64,000 nucleotides of DNA from Lachnospiraceae bacterium (GCA_910575275.1 CAJTEE010000002.1:434001-498000), one strand, 5' to 3'. Shown: positions 42,043-51,780, counted from the stretch's first letter. Program-made: numbers and translations. The notes: generated by a model not told the origin, from the sequence alone.

Positions 42043-42967
42043 GCGGCGGCACTGTCTTCGGCGCCTTCTGTTTATATTTCCGTTTAAACTGGTACATGGC
42101 CGCGTCGGCCTTTTTGACTACCGCGTCCACAGTCGTGAGCTCTTTGTCGGCCTTTCCGTTTACCTCTACAATCCCATAGCTGAAGCCCATCGGATACGGC
42201 TTTTCGTAGGCGGTCATGAAGGTCCGGCGGGCATCAGCCAGCTTTTTTTCGGCGATAACCGGCGTACAGTCCTGCATCAGTAGGACAAATTCATCCCCGC
42301 CGACCCGGCAGAAAATATCCGAGGTACGGAAGCCCGACAGGATGGTCTCCACAAACATCCGAATGTAGAGATCTCCTTCCATATGGCCATAATAATCGTT
42401 TACATATTTGAGTCCGTCCATGTCAATGAAGCAAAACGTGACCAGATGCTTTTCCTGGAAAATTTTCTGCATCAGCTCCTCAAAGTAACGCCGGTTGAAG
42501 ATTCCTGTCGCCGCGTCATGGTATGCCTTGTTATGCAGGTGCATGGAAACCTTTCGCTCTGCTTCTGCATCTCGCTTTAAAAGCATCTCCCGCCAGGCAA
42601 GCTGCCTGGTTGTTGAATTCAATTCCTCCGTAATTTCCCCCATATACGAGGTATGCTGCACATAGTCACCGGCTCCGATCTGTTTGATATGGACGGATAG
42701 ATGGCGCAGATTTTCATGCAGCGTCTTTAAATTTGTACATAAAAAATTGTCCTGAGACGGGAAGCCAATGGAAAGATTTCCGGCCGCAAGATTTTTCGTA
42801 TAGTCCAGAAGCTCCTCCACGCAATGCTGCAGATAGCGGAGCTTTTGTCCGAGTCTCAAATATTCTTCATCGAGATTTTTATGGTCAAGCTCCTTCGGTT
42901 CGGAATCGTTGAGAATGCTCTGCAGATAGTCAAAGAGCATCTCACAGTTTCTTATTTCCCTACTCAT
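42026..42967 (-). CDS. GGDEF-domain protein (diguanylate cyclase candidate)
   Basis: About 313 residues from ATG 42967 (AAGGGA upstream). A soluble N-terminal part (about 1-140) has helical stretches (QKLRYLQHCVEELLDYTKNLAAG, ETLNSTTRQL-like) and no membrane segment. A C-terminal GGDEF domain follows: FNRRYFEELMQKIF, FCFIDMDGLKYVNDYYGH and the active-site motif RVGGDEFVLLM. The active motif is intact, so c-di-GMP synthesis is plausible. The N-terminus probably senses a cytosolic signal. Family of the N-terminal domain not recognised. Confidence 0.88.
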   Translation of the reverse strand: MSREIRNCEMLFDYLQSILNDSEPKELDHKNLDEEYLRLGQKLRYLQHCVEELLDYTKNLAAGNLSIGFPSQDNFLCTNLKTLHENLRHLSVHIKQIGAGDYVQHTSYMGEITEELNSTTRQLAWREMLLKRDAEAERKVSMHLHNKAYHDAATGIFNRRYFEELMQKIFQEKHLVTFCFIDMDGLKYVNDYYGHMEGDLYIRMFVETILSGFRTSDIFCRVGGDEFVLLMQDCTPVIAEKKLADARRTFMTAYEKPYPMGFSYGIVEVNGKADKELTTVDAVVKKADAAMYQFKRKYKQKAPKTVPPHDEKE

Positions 42968-43065
42968 GGCATTTTTCCCTTTTCGACCTGTTATCCATGC
43001 ACAAAAGGTACTGTACATATAATGGTATCAGTATAGCAGAATGACGGGAATAAATCAACTGCGAT

Positions 43066-43920
43066 TTATTTGAGATATTGCTCCAATTCTGTCAAATTCT
43101 TTTTTGCATCCTTCCTCCCCAGCTCATATGTCTCCTCCAGTTCTTTTAAGCTATGGCTCATTCGTTCGATTGTGAGAGGCCTGCTCGGACGGATCACAAA
43201 CACCCTGCCCTGCTTCTCCAACCGTGCAATCCTATGCAGAGAACGGTTATACGTACGCGGACGCAGATTCAACGCGCGCAGGAACTTCGGATATTTCCGA
43301 TAATAAATTTGAGAAAGCCACTGCAGCTCCGGTTTCTTCACGTATCCCTCCTCGCGTGTCAACACAACCACGTTTCGTCCAAACCCCATACGCATAAACG
43401 CAGCCAGCGGGATGCTGTCTGTACAGCCTCCATCCAGAAGCTTTTTTCCGTCCGCATGGACGATCCGCGAAACAACGGGAAGTGATGCCGAGGCGCGCAT
43501 GAAATCAATCTGCGTTTTCATATCCGTGATCCGCAGATACTCGGGCCGTCCAGTCTCAACATTGCTGCAGACTACATAGAACTCTGTATGGGAGGCATGG
43601 AACGCGTCGTAATCATACGGGTCAAGCGTATCCGGCAGGAGATGATAGCAGAATTCCTCATCCACAATATCTCCAGTGCGGAGGAGATTCCTCCAGCTCA
43701 TAAAACGCGGATGGCGGCAGTATTTTTTATAATACCGGATGCTGCGGCCCCGCTGCCCTGAGACAAAGGAACAGCCGTGTACCGCTCCGGCAGATACGCC
43801 GATTACCCCGTCAAACTGAATTCCATTCTCCAAAAATACATCGAGCACTCCGGCCGTGTAGATTCCCCGCATTCCTCCGCCTTCCAAAACCAGCCCTGTC
43901 TTTATTCCTGTTTCTGTCAT
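43066..43920 (-). CDS. Patatin-like phospholipase
   Basis: 284 residues. Glycine-rich oxyanion loop GLVLEGGGMRGIYTAGVLD, nucleophile Ser in GVIGVSAGAVHGCSF (GxSxG), and catalytic Asp in KKLLDGGCTDSIPL (DGG/A). The C-terminal part (LTREEGYVKKPELQWLSQIYY; VFVIRPSRPLTIERM) matches the YjjU/RssA-like bacterial patatins. Likely a cytosolic acyl hydrolase; substrate unknown. Confidence 0.9.
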   Translation of the reverse strand: MTETGIKTGLVLEGGGMRGIYTAGVLDVFLENGIQFDGVIGVSAGAVHGCSFVSGQRGRSIRYYKKYCRHPRFMSWRNLLRTGDIVDEEFCYHLLPDTLDPYDYDAFHASHTEFYVVCSNVETGRPEYLRITDMKTQIDFMRASASLPVVSRIVHADGKKLLDGGCTDSIPLAAFMRMGFGRNVVVLTREEGYVKKPELQWLSQIYYRKYPKFLRALNLRPRTYNRSLHRIARLEKQGRVFVIRPSRPLTIERMSHSLKELEETYELGRKDAKKNLTELEQYLK

Positions 43921-43951
43921 AGATACGCACTCCCTTTTGATTTGTATGATT

Positions 43952-45475
43952 CTACTCTACCAGTTTATTCAGTTCTTTTACATATTCGGTCTGTGTCGAG
44001 ACCGGATGCTTTGCTTTTGAGGCGTAGAGTCCGACTAACGCCTGCGCTTTTTTGATCGGCTGCATGGTTCCCGCTCCCCCGACGCAGCCGCCCGGGCAGG
44101 CCATGCCCTCTAACAAATACCCGCTATATTTCCCGGCGCAGGCATGCTTTAAGAGCTCACGGCACTCTCTTAAGCCCTCGGCATGCTCCACCTTAATATC
44201 GCGGCCCGGATGCCGTTCTCTGATCACATCCACGACTGCGCGGGCAACGCCGCCGGACACGGCAAAATTCCGGCCGTCCGAGGAGGCGTCGTTTACGCCA
44301 TCGGAATCCTCCCCCATCTTCTCTATGTCCACATGCTTTGCGTCAAAAATGCCGGCCATCTCCTCAAAAGTAAGCACGAAATCCACATCGCTCCGAATAT
44401 CCTCACGCATGGCTTCCAGCTTTTTCGCCGCGCACGGCCCGATAAAAACAACCTTCGCATTCTCATGCTGGCTCTTGATCAGGCGCGCTGTCAGCGTCAT
44501 CGGGGTCAGTGCCATCGAGATGCAGTCAGCATGGTCGGGAAACAGATTTTTTGCCATCATGGACCACGCCGGACAGCAGGAAGTGCCCATGAACGGCAGC
44601 TTTTCCGGAACCTCTCTCAGGAAATCCTCTGCCTCCTGGACCGCACAGAGATCGGCGCCGATCGCCACCTCAAACACGTCGGCAAAACCGAGTTCCTTCA
44701 TGGCCGCCCGGAACTTTCCAGGTGTCACCTTGGGCCCAAACTGGCCGACAAACGCCGGGGCTACGGCCGCATAGACGCGCTCACCGGTCTGGATCGCACG
44801 GATAACCTGAAAAATCTGAGATTTATCGGCAATCGCACCAAACGGGCAGTTTACAAGACACATACCGCAGGAGACGCAGCGGTCGTAATCAATATCAGCC
44901 CGGCCGTTCTCGTCGGAATGGATCGCATCGACGCCGCAGGCCGCCGCACATGGCCTCTCCTGGACGATAATTGCATGGTACGGACAGGCATCCGCGCAAC
45001 GGCCGCACCGGATACACTTCTCCTGGTCGATCATGGACTGGCCTGTGTAACGGTTTAAGGAAACGGCATTTGTCGGACATACCTCGACACAAGGATGTGC
45101 CAGGCATTTCTGGCAGCCGTCGGTCACGCTGACCCGTTTCTCATAGCAGGCATTGCAGGCAAATTTAATCACGTTGACAAGCGGATGGGTATAATACGTC
45201 TCCGGCTTATCGGCCGCCTCAATGCCCTCCGAGACCGGCGCCGGGTCAGCCGCCCCCCGGTATGAAAGGCCCATCGCAAGCCGCAGCCGCTCTGAAACGA
45301 TCGCCCGCTCCAGAAAGACATCATTTCGGAAGCTCCCCACTTCGCCTGGGATGATTTTATAAGGAAGCGCCTCGATGCGCTTATCGACCGGCCATTCCGT
45401 ATGATAAGCCATGCGCGCTACCTCACGAAAAATCCGATGGCGGATCTCCTGTATTCTCGTCTCCATTCCTCTCAT
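43952..45475 (-). CDS. Monomeric [FeFe] hydrogenase, group B-like
   Basis: About 507 residues from ATG 45475 (AAGGAG 8 nt upstream). Ferredoxin-type Cys clusters lie at about 120-225 (CQKCLAHPCVEVCPTNAV; CIRCGRCADACPYHAI; CVSCGMCLVNCPFGAI). The H-cluster domain has L1 as MGTSCCPAWSMM, L2 as FIGPCAAKKLEAM and L3 as EGMACPGGCVGGAG. The TSCCPAW form and the N-terminal layout fit the poorly studied group B enzymes rather than CpI-type group A. Expected activity is reversible proton reduction with ferredoxin. Single gene with its own promoter. Confidence 0.88.
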   Translation of the reverse strand: MRGMETRIQEIRHRIFREVARMAYHTEWPVDKRIEALPYKIIPGEVGSFRNDVFLERAIVSERLRLAMGLSYRGAADPAPVSEGIEAADKPETYYTHPLVNVIKFACNACYEKRVSVTDGCQKCLAHPCVEVCPTNAVSLNRYTGQSMIDQEKCIRCGRCADACPYHAIIVQERPCAAACGVDAIHSDENGRADIDYDRCVSCGMCLVNCPFGAIADKSQIFQVIRAIQTGERVYAAVAPAFVGQFGPKVTPGKFRAAMKELGFADVFEVAIGADLCAVQEAEDFLREVPEKLPFMGTSCCPAWSMMAKNLFPDHADCISMALTPMTLTARLIKSQHENAKVVFIGPCAAKKLEAMREDIRSDVDFVLTFEEMAGIFDAKHVDIEKMGEDSDGVNDASSDGRNFAVSGGVARAVVDVIRERHPGRDIKVEHAEGLRECRELLKHACAGKYSGYLLEGMACPGGCVGGAGTMQPIKKAQALVGLYASKAKHPVSTQTEYVKELNKLVE

Positions 45476-45530
45476 TAAAAAAGCTCCTTCCCACGACCTG
45501 GAGGACATTGGGCCTCAAACAGTCGTTAAA

Positions 45531-45559
45531 AATATAACATATTATTGCTACGGATTCAA
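45531..45559 (-). promoter_or_regulatory. Hydrogenase promoter
   Basis: Minus strand: TTGAAT (45554-45559), 17-bp spacer, TATATT (45531-45536), about 55 bp before the start codon. Confidence 0.65.
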
Positions 45560-45736
45560 GGCGCAATGCGGCAGTTTTGTTCTTTTCACAAAGCAACCCG
45601 TTTGTTTGATCCGCTGGACTGGCTTGTCATACGGTCAGCGAAGCGAGTGGCTTCGCTGTGCTGGGTCAGATCCTGCACAGACCAACAAAAGCAAAAACGT
45701 AAAGCTTCTATATGTGTATATTTTAGCCATATTTTC

Positions 45737-45765
45737 TTGCAATCCTGCATGGGGGAGATTATAAT
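45737..45765 (+). promoter_or_regulatory. Flavoprotein gene promoter
   Basis: TTGCAA, 17-bp spacer, TATAAT; then a 67-nt leader to ATG 45833. Confidence 0.65.
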
Positions 45766-45832
45766 AGAAGTGGAAATTTTTGTAACCGACCATTCAAGAT
45801 CTGTGGAATCAGCCTGAAAGGAGCTTTTTATC

Positions 45833-46339
45833 ATGGCATTCAAAGAAATTGACATCCGAGAACTCTCATTTAATCCGTTTACCAAGATCGGCAGCGAATG
45901 GATGCTCGTCACAGCCGGGAACGAGCTGGGCTTCAATACCATGACCGCGAGCTGGGGCGGGCTCGGCGTTCTTTGGGGAAAATATGTAGCGACCGCCTAT
46001 ATCCGTCCGCAGCGCTACACAAAAGAATTTGTAGACAAAAATGACTGCTTCACTCTCTCCTTCTATGGAGATACGTACAGGGAGGCATTAAATATCTGCG
46101 GCACGCTCTCCGGCCGGGACTGCAACAAAACCGAAAAAGCCGGCCTGACTCCTTACTTTGTCTCCGGCACTACGGCCTTTGCAGAGGCCGATCTGATCTT
46201 TGTCTGCAAAAAACTCTATGCCGACCACATGCCGCCCGAAAATTTCATTGCAAAGGAAAATGACAAAAAATGGTATCCCGAGAAGGATTACCACACGATG
46301 TATATCGCAGAAATCGTGAACGTACTTATAAAAGAATAG
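45833..46339 (+). CDS. Flavin reductase-like / FMN-binding split-barrel protein
   Basis: 168 residues. FNPFTKIGSEWMLVTAGNELGFNTMTASWGGLGVLWGKYVATAYIRPQRYTKEFV is the flavin-binding core of the flavin reductase-like family, seen in many anaerobes next to redox genes. AAAGGAGC precedes the start. It is a probable cytosolic FMN protein; partner and substrate unknown. Divergent from the hydrogenase gene, so a shared redox response is conceivable. Confidence 0.85.
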   Translation: MAFKEIDIRELSFNPFTKIGSEWMLVTAGNELGFNTMTASWGGLGVLWGKYVATAYIRPQRYTKEFVDKNDCFTLSFYGDTYREALNICGTLSGRDCNKTEKAGLTPYFVSGTTAFAEADLIFVCKKLYADHMPPENFIAKENDKKWYPEKDYHTMYIAEIVNVLIKE

Positions 46340-46348
46340 GGATACTAA

Positions 46349-46380
46349 ATGAGGCCGCTCTGGTTAACAGACGGCCTCAT
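46349..46380. terminator. Hairpin between convergent genes
   Basis: ATGAGGCCG, 14-nt loop, CGGCCTCAT. It lacks a T tract on the plus strand, so termination is uncertain. Confidence 0.45.
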
Positions 46381-46445
46381 CCTGGATAAGCCCGGGAAAA
46401 AAGAATCCATTCAGACTTTCAAAATTTTTTATCCTTTCTGCGGGC

Positions 46446-46940
46446 TCAAAACTCCCGCTTCATCTGCTCCATAAAAAAGGATTTGTTATCCACCGCGCGC
46501 ATCGTCGCCAGAATCCCGTCCAAATGGTCATATTCATGCTGCAGAAGCTCCGCATAATCACCCTCCAGCTTCATCTCCTGCGGCTGAAAATCCATGTCCA
46601 GATAACGGATGACAACGCGCCGGTACCGCTCCACCCGCACGCAGAGCCCCGGAAAGGACATGCAGTCGTCCATTAGGACATATTTTTCCTCATCCGGAAA
46701 CACGAGCTGCGGATTGATAAAGACATACGGCTTCCCGTCAAACATATACAAGACCCGTTTGCGGATTCCGATCTGGGGAAGCGCCACGGCCCGCCCCGCC
46801 CCGTACTGCCTCCGGTACTCCATTAGCGTATCATGTAGATCCTCCACCCACGTCTTAAGCGCCGGCTTATCCTCCTCCGTCACCGGGGAACTGACCTCAT
46901 AAAGATCGGGATTTCCTAATTTCAATATCTCACGTATCAT
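46446..46940 (-). CDS. Peptide deformylase-like protein
   Basis: 164 residues. Motif 3 QHEYDHLDGIL (HExxH) is intact. Motif 1 reads GRAVALPQIGIRKR (canonical GxGLAAPQ) and motif 2 reads DDCMSFPG (canonical EGCLS), which keeps the metal-binding Cys but changes its neighbours. The two variations suggest a divergent deformylase, perhaps a secondary one. Canonical role: removal of the formyl group from nascent proteins. AGGAGG precedes ATG 46940. Confidence 0.85.
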   Translation of the reverse strand: MIREILKLGNPDLYEVSSPVTEEDKPALKTWVEDLHDTLMEYRRQYGAGRAVALPQIGIRKRVLYMFDGKPYVFINPQLVFPDEEKYVLMDDCMSFPGLCVRVERYRRVVIRYLDMDFQPQEMKLEGDYAELLQHEYDHLDGILATMRAVDNKSFFMEQMKREF

Positions 46941-47019
46941 GACCGTTTTCCTCCTTTTTCCCTATCATACTATGGTTTCTGCGGGATAGCAAGAAAAAAA
47001 CGTTCCGGCAGCCGGATTC

Positions 47020-47447
47020 TCATTGATCTCTGACAGAGCCGTCCACCGGAATATGCACTTTCTTTACAAGTTCCTTTTTGGCCGCGTCACTCTGCGGCAT
47101 TTTGGCATCCAAATCCGGAAATTCATTGACCAGCAGGATATCCACAGACGCGCAGAGCTGGATCGACGACGCTGTTGCCACAACCAACGTATCCGGAGCC
47201 GCCTTTTCCGCTTCCACCAGCTGCATTCAGCGTCTGATAAGGCGAGGAGGCCGGCACACAGATCACATTGCCGTAGAACTCCGTAATCTTTCCCACAGGA
47301 GTAAAGTTTGTCAGGATGTCCTGGCCTGCAGATCCGTTCCGGCGCCTGTGTTTCCTGCGCGCCGCTGTTTTGAGACGAACAGGCTGTCATCATACATATG
47401 AACGCTGCCAAAGCGAAACAAATCAGATTCGTTTTTTTATGGTACAT
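47020..47447 (-). pseudogene. Remnant of a secreted lipoprotein gene
   Basis: ATG 47447 opens a lipoprotein signal (MYHKKTNLICFALAAFICMM followed by TACSSQNSG). After about 40 residues the frame shifts; another frame gives GKITEFYGNVICVPASSPYQ and a third gives DTLVVATASSIQL ... LVNEFPDLDAKMPQSDAAKK up to 47020. At least two frameshifts disrupt it. It resembles an ABC-type binding protein in general form, but the family could not be identified. Confidence 0.6.
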
Positions 47448-47628
47448 TTTCTCCTTTTCCGTTTTGAGCCCTCTCAGAGCCTCTTTTATTTGGATGTAAG
47501 CGGAATGCGCCGGCATCTGTGTTTCACACCAGGCTGACATTAAAGGGACGGCGCTGGCGCCCCGGCTGTTACTGTTCACTCCATGACGATTCACTCCGCT
47601 GATTAGTCATAAGCCAATACCGTTATGG

Positions 47629-47706
47629 AGCCAACCATCACCGCAGGTGATTTCAAATGGGCATATGCTGTTACGCTCACAGGGAACCTGTGAACAGTAA
47701 CTGTGA
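47629..47706 (+). repeat. Dispersed repeat R3, copy b
   Basis: CCAACCATCACCGCAGGTG, then AAATGGGCATATGCTGTTAC and TCACAGGGAACCTGTGA; compare copies at 748-825 and (inverted) 59927-59995. It lies between two gene remnants. Confidence 0.55.
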
Positions 47707-47712
47707 TTTCGG

Positions 47713-47940
47713 TCAGATTTCGGTCAAGTGCAAAAACTTATTCCCTTTCCAGTAGCTCACATCGGCAAACCCGCACTGCGCGCCTACATCGGCAATTCTC
47801 TCATCTGTCCGTGGGAGAAGCTCTGCCGCTTTCTGGAGCCTGAGCTGCCGCACATAGCGACCCGGCGTAGCCCCGATCGTCGCGCCAAAGTACCGCCGGC
47901 ACTCACTCTCGCTGATCGCCGCACTTGCCTCTGGAAGCAT
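47713..47940 (-). pseudogene. AraC-family regulator fragment
   Basis: About 75 residues matching only part of an AraC DNA-binding domain: RRYFGATIGATPGRYVRQLRLQKAAELL and ERIADVGAQCGFADVSY. The effector domain and first helix are missing, and the end (WKGNKFLHLTEI) departs from the family before its last helix. Both ends are therefore broken. Confidence 0.7.
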
Positions 47941-48015
47941 GTTTCTCCCTCCTCAAAAAACAGACGCCATCCCGCAGGAAATCGTTCCCACAGGATAGCG
48001 CCAGATCAATACGTT

Positions 48016-51000
48016 CTATCTGAAGAACTGTACACCACTCTCAAAGATCCGCATATCATGCCGTCCCGGCACGTTCTTTGTGACGCTCTCAAGCGACCTC
48101 TCCGCATGTCCCATCTTTCCGTAGATACGGCCGTCCGGGCTCGTGATGCCCTCGATGGCCATGTAGGAGCCGTTCGGATTCCAGTATTCGTCCATGGTCG
48201 GCTTCCCGTTGTCATCGACATACTGCGTCGCCACCTGACCGTTTGCAAACAGCTTGTCCAGCCATTCCTTCGGAGCCACAAAGCGTCCCTCGCCGTGCGA
48301 AACCGGATTCGTGTACACGCCTCCTGCCTCGGCTCCTGCGAGCCACGGGGACTTGTTGGAGACGACCTTTATATTCACCATCTTTGAGATATGGCGCCCG
48401 ATCGTATTATAGGTCAGCGTCGGCGAATCAGCGTTCTGCTCCGTGATGCAGCCGCCCGGTACAAGGCCAAGCTTGATCAAAGCCTGAAAACCGTTGCAGA
48501 TGCCGAGCATCAGCCCGTCCCGCTCGTTTAAGAGCTTCAGAATCTCCTCCTTCAGGACCTCATTGCGGAACGCCGCCGCGAAGAACTTTGCGGAGCCCTC
48601 TGGCTCATCCCCGGCAGAGAAGCCGCCCGGGAACATCACTATCTGCGCCCGCTCGATCTCCTTTTTATAGATCTCCACCGAATCACGGATGTCCGTGGCG
48701 GAGAGGTTTTTAAACACACGGGTCGTCACACGGGCACCGGCCCTCTCAAACGCTCTCGTGCTGTCATACTCGCAGTTTGTGCCCGGAAAAACCGGAATAA
48801 AAACGTTCGGCGTGCCGATTTTATGCGTGCAGACCGCCACGCTCTCCGCCCGGTAAACCATATCCGTCACCTCGGTCTGTTCCACGCCGGAGGTGGTTGG
48901 GAACACGGTCTCAAGCGGCGCATTCCAGGCCGCAAGCGCCTCGTTAAGCGGAATGGAGATGGTTCCGTAGGCAAACACCGCGGCAGCGGTTACCTCACCG
49001 ATCACCGTATACGTGCAGGCAAGCTCGCCGACCTTCTCCTCCGCCACCTCACAGACCAGGTCGCCCCAGCCTGGGGCAAAGAAATCGCGCGGATCCAGGT
49101 TATGCTCGATCTTCACGCCAAGGTGGTTTCCGAACGCCATCTTGCTGACCGCCTCGGCGATTCCGTGGCCCTCGACGGCGTAGGCAGACAGAATCCGGCC
49201 GGCCCGCATATCCGAAAGGACGCGGTCATAGCTTTCTGTCACCAATTCATAGACCGGAAGGTCACTGTCGTTTCTGGCAGCCCGTATGACGACGATCTTA
49301 CTGCCGGCCTTCTTGAACTCCGGCGTGAGCATGTGCTTCCCTTCGTCTACATTGACGGCAAACGATACGAGCGTCGGCGGCACGTTGATCTCCTCACCGC
49401 CCTCCTCGTTGAAGGTGCCGGACATGCTGTCCTTGCCGCCGATGGACGGCAGGCCAAACCCAAGCTGCGCATCATACGCCCCCAGCAATGCGGCGAACGG
49501 CTGGCTCCAGCGCGCCGGCTCCTGGCTCATGCGGCGGAAATATTCCTGGAAGGTAAAGCGGATCTTCTTATAATCGCCGCCGGCCGCCACGATCTTGGCG
49601 ACGGAGGTCAGAACCGCATAGACTGCGCCGTGGTACGGGCTCCAGCTCGAAAGATACGGGTCAAACCCATAGCTCATCATGGTAACAGTGTCGGTCTTTC
49701 CTTCCTGCACCGGAAGCTTGGCGACCATGGTCTGAATCTCCGTCTGCTGATACCTGCCTCCGTACGGCATCAGGACCGTCCCCGCGCCGATCGAGGCGTC
49801 AAACATTTCCACGAGCCCCTTCTGAGAGCAGACGTTTAAGGAGCCTAATACAGAAAGCCATGTCTCCCTCACGTCGGCGACATCCTTTCTCTCAAACGGC
49901 CTCCCCTCCCGGTTCGGAATCTCCAGCGTCACGTCGGCCTCCTGATGCGCGCCGTTCGTATCCAGAAATGCGCGGCTCAAATCGACGATCGTCTTTCCCC
50001 GCCAGCTCATAACCAGGCGCGGACTCTCCGTGACCTCGGCTACCACGACGGCCTCCAGGTTCTCCTCGGCCGCATAGCCAAGGAACGTTTCTACATCCTT
50101 CGGATCCACAACCACGGCCATGCGCTCCTGGGACTCAGAAATCGCGATCTCCGTCCCGTCTAACCCCGCATATTTTTTCGGCACCTGATCCAGATCGATC
50201 TTCAGCCCCGCAGCCAGCTCTCCGATCGCAACCGAGACGCCGCCCGCACCGAAATCATTGCACTTTTTGATCAGGCCGGATACCTCTGGACGGCGGAACA
50301 TGCGCTGGATCTTCCGCTCCGTCGGGGCGTTGCCCTTCTGCACCTCGGCCCCGCAGACCTCGATCGAGGCCTCCGTGTGCACCTTCGAGGAGCCGGTCGC
50401 ACCGCCGATGCCGTCACGGCCCGTCCGGCCTCCGAGCAGGATGATTGTATCGCCCGGGTCGGAGGTCGCCCGGATCACATTTTTCCTCGGCGCGGCCGCC
50501 ATGACCGCACCGATCTCCATCCGCTTCGCCACATAGCCCGGATGGTACAATTCCTTCACATAACCGGTTGCAAGGCCGATCTGATTGCCGTACGAGCTGT
50601 AGCCGTGCGCCGCCTCGGTTACGATCTTTCTCTGCGGAAGCTTTCCCTTCAGTGTATCCTTTAATGAGATACGCGGATCGGCTGCGCCGGTGATGCGCAT
50701 GGCCTGATACACATAGGTACGGCCTGAAAGCGGATCACGGATCGCCCCGCCCAGGCAGGTCGCCGCGCCGCCGAACGGCTCGATCTCGGTCGGATGATTA
50801 TGCGTCTCGTTTTTAAAATTTACCAGCCACTCCTCCGTCTTTCCGTCGATCTCCACCGGGACGATGATCGAGCAGGCGTTAATCTCCTCGGATTCCTCGA
50901 GATCCGCGGCCTTTCCCTCTTTTTTTAACTTCTTTGCGCCCAGGCAGGCCAGATCCATCAGGCAGATAAACTTGTCCTCACGCCCCTCGTAATACGCCGC

Positions 51001-51780
51001 ATGGTCGGCTAGATAGCGCTTTAACGTCGCCTCGATCGGCGCCCGGTAATCCCCGTCGGTCACAGTGATATTTTTAAGCTCCGTAGAAAAGGTCGTGTGA
51101 CGGCAGTGATCGGACCAATACGTGTCAAGCACCCGGATCTCCGTCACGGACGGATCACGTTTTTCTTCGTTTCTATAGTAATTCTGGATATGGAGAAAAT
51201 CCTTGAACGTCATCGCAAGATTTAAAGATGCATACAGCGCATGAAGCGCCTCCTCATCCATGGCACAAAAGCCGGTAAACGTATCCACCTCGGCCGGTGT
51301 CTCAAACACGGTCTTTAACGTATCCGGGATCTCCTCAGATGCCTCTCTCGAGTCCACCGGGTTGATGCAGAATGCCTTGATCGCGGCAATCTGCTCCTTC
51401 GTCAGCTCTCCGGCGATCACATAGGTCATCGCAGAGCGAATGACCGGTTCCTCCGTCTCGTTTAAAAGCTTGACGCACTGCTCGGCAGAATCTGCTCTCT
51501 GGTCAAACTGCCCCGGCAGATATTCCACGGAAAAAACCGTATCCTTTGCACCATGCAAAAATACTCCCTCAAACACCTCATCGACCGGCGGCTCGGAAAA
51601 AATCGTCCCAAGCGCCTCCCGGTATACAGCCTCCGAGAGGTTCTCGATGTCATAGCGGACCAGAACGCGGACCCCGGTCACACCCGTAATCCCCAGATAG
51701 CTCTCGATTTCGTCAAAAAGCTCCCGCGCCTTGATCGCAAACTCCGGCTTTTTCTCGACAAATACGCGCTTTACGCTCAT
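48016..51780 (-). CDS. purL: Phosphoribosylformylglycinamidine synthase, single-chain
   Basis: 1254 residues from ATG 51780 (AAGGAG 7 nt upstream); a longer frame to 52023 covers the promoter and is not used. Order: N-terminal PurS-like part, linker, two AIRS-like halves (TYWSDHCRHTTF; NHPTEIEPFGGAATCLGGAIRD; GGRTGRDGIGGATGSSK) and a C-terminal glutamine amidotransferase with nucleophile Cys in MLGICNGFQAL and His/Glu in KMGHAERS. It converts FGAR to FGAM in purine synthesis. The fused form is typical of Proteobacteria and many Clostridia, unlike the split PurLQS of Bacillus. No purine riboswitch is visible upstream. Confidence 0.95.
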   Translation of the reverse strand: MSVKRVFVEKKPEFAIKARELFDEIESYLGITGVTGVRVLVRYDIENLSEAVYREALGTIFSEPPVDEVFEGVFLHGAKDTVFSVEYLPGQFDQRADSAEQCVKLLNETEEPVIRSAMTYVIAGELTKEQIAAIKAFCINPVDSREASEEIPDTLKTVFETPAEVDTFTGFCAMDEEALHALYASLNLAMTFKDFLHIQNYYRNEEKRDPSVTEIRVLDTYWSDHCRHTTFSTELKNITVTDGDYRAPIEATLKRYLADHAAYYEGREDKFICLMDLACLGAKKLKKEGKAADLEESEEINACSIIVPVEIDGKTEEWLVNFKNETHNHPTEIEPFGGAATCLGGAIRDPLSGRTYVYQAMRITGAADPRISLKDTLKGKLPQRKIVTEAAHGYSSYGNQIGLATGYVKELYHPGYVAKRMEIGAVMAAAPRKNVIRATSDPGDTIILLGGRTGRDGIGGATGSSKVHTEASIEVCGAEVQKGNAPTERKIQRMFRRPEVSGLIKKCNDFGAGGVSVAIGELAAGLKIDLDQVPKKYAGLDGTEIAISESQERMAVVVDPKDVETFLGYAAEENLEAVVVAEVTESPRLVMSWRGKTIVDLSRAFLDTNGAHQEADVTLEIPNREGRPFERKDVADVRETWLSVLGSLNVCSQKGLVEMFDASIGAGTVLMPYGGRYQQTEIQTMVAKLPVQEGKTDTVTMMSYGFDPYLSSWSPYHGAVYAVLTSVAKIVAAGGDYKKIRFTFQEYFRRMSQEPARWSQPFAALLGAYDAQLGFGLPSIGGKDSMSGTFNEEGGEEINVPPTLVSFAVNVDEGKHMLTPEFKKAGSKIVVIRAARNDSDLPVYELVTESYDRVLSDMRAGRILSAYAVEGHGIAEAVSKMAFGNHLGVKIEHNLDPRDFFAPGWGDLVCEVAEEKVGELACTYTVIGEVTAAAVFAYGTISIPLNEALAAWNAPLETVFPTTSGVEQTEVTDMVYRAESVAVCTHKIGTPNVFIPVFPGTNCEYDSTRAFERAGARVTTRVFKNLSATDIRDSVEIYKKEIERAQIVMFPGGFSAGDEPEGSAKFFAAAFRNEVLKEEILKLLNERDGLMLGICNGFQALIKLGLVPGGCITEQNADSPTLTYNTIGRHISKMVNIKVVSNKSPWLAGAEAGGVYTNPVSHGEGRFVAPKEWLDKLFANGQVATQYVDDNGKPTMDEYWNPNGSYMAIEGITSPDGRIYGKMGHAERSLESVTKNVPGRHDMRIFESGVQFFR

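Larger units (their letters stand above)
45476..45832. other. Intergenic region between divergent hydrogenase and flavoprotein genes
   Basis: Holds two divergent promoters (45531-45559 and 45737-45765). The central part, GCGAAGCGAGTGGCTTCGC (45645-45663) and GTGCTGGGTCAGATCC, forms a small hairpin and weakly resembles a piece of repeat R2. No gene seen. Confidence 0.5.

Noticed and set aside
48823-49839. 338-residue plus-strand frame
   Set aside because: Antisense to purL, Arg/His-rich shadow composition and no ribosome site.
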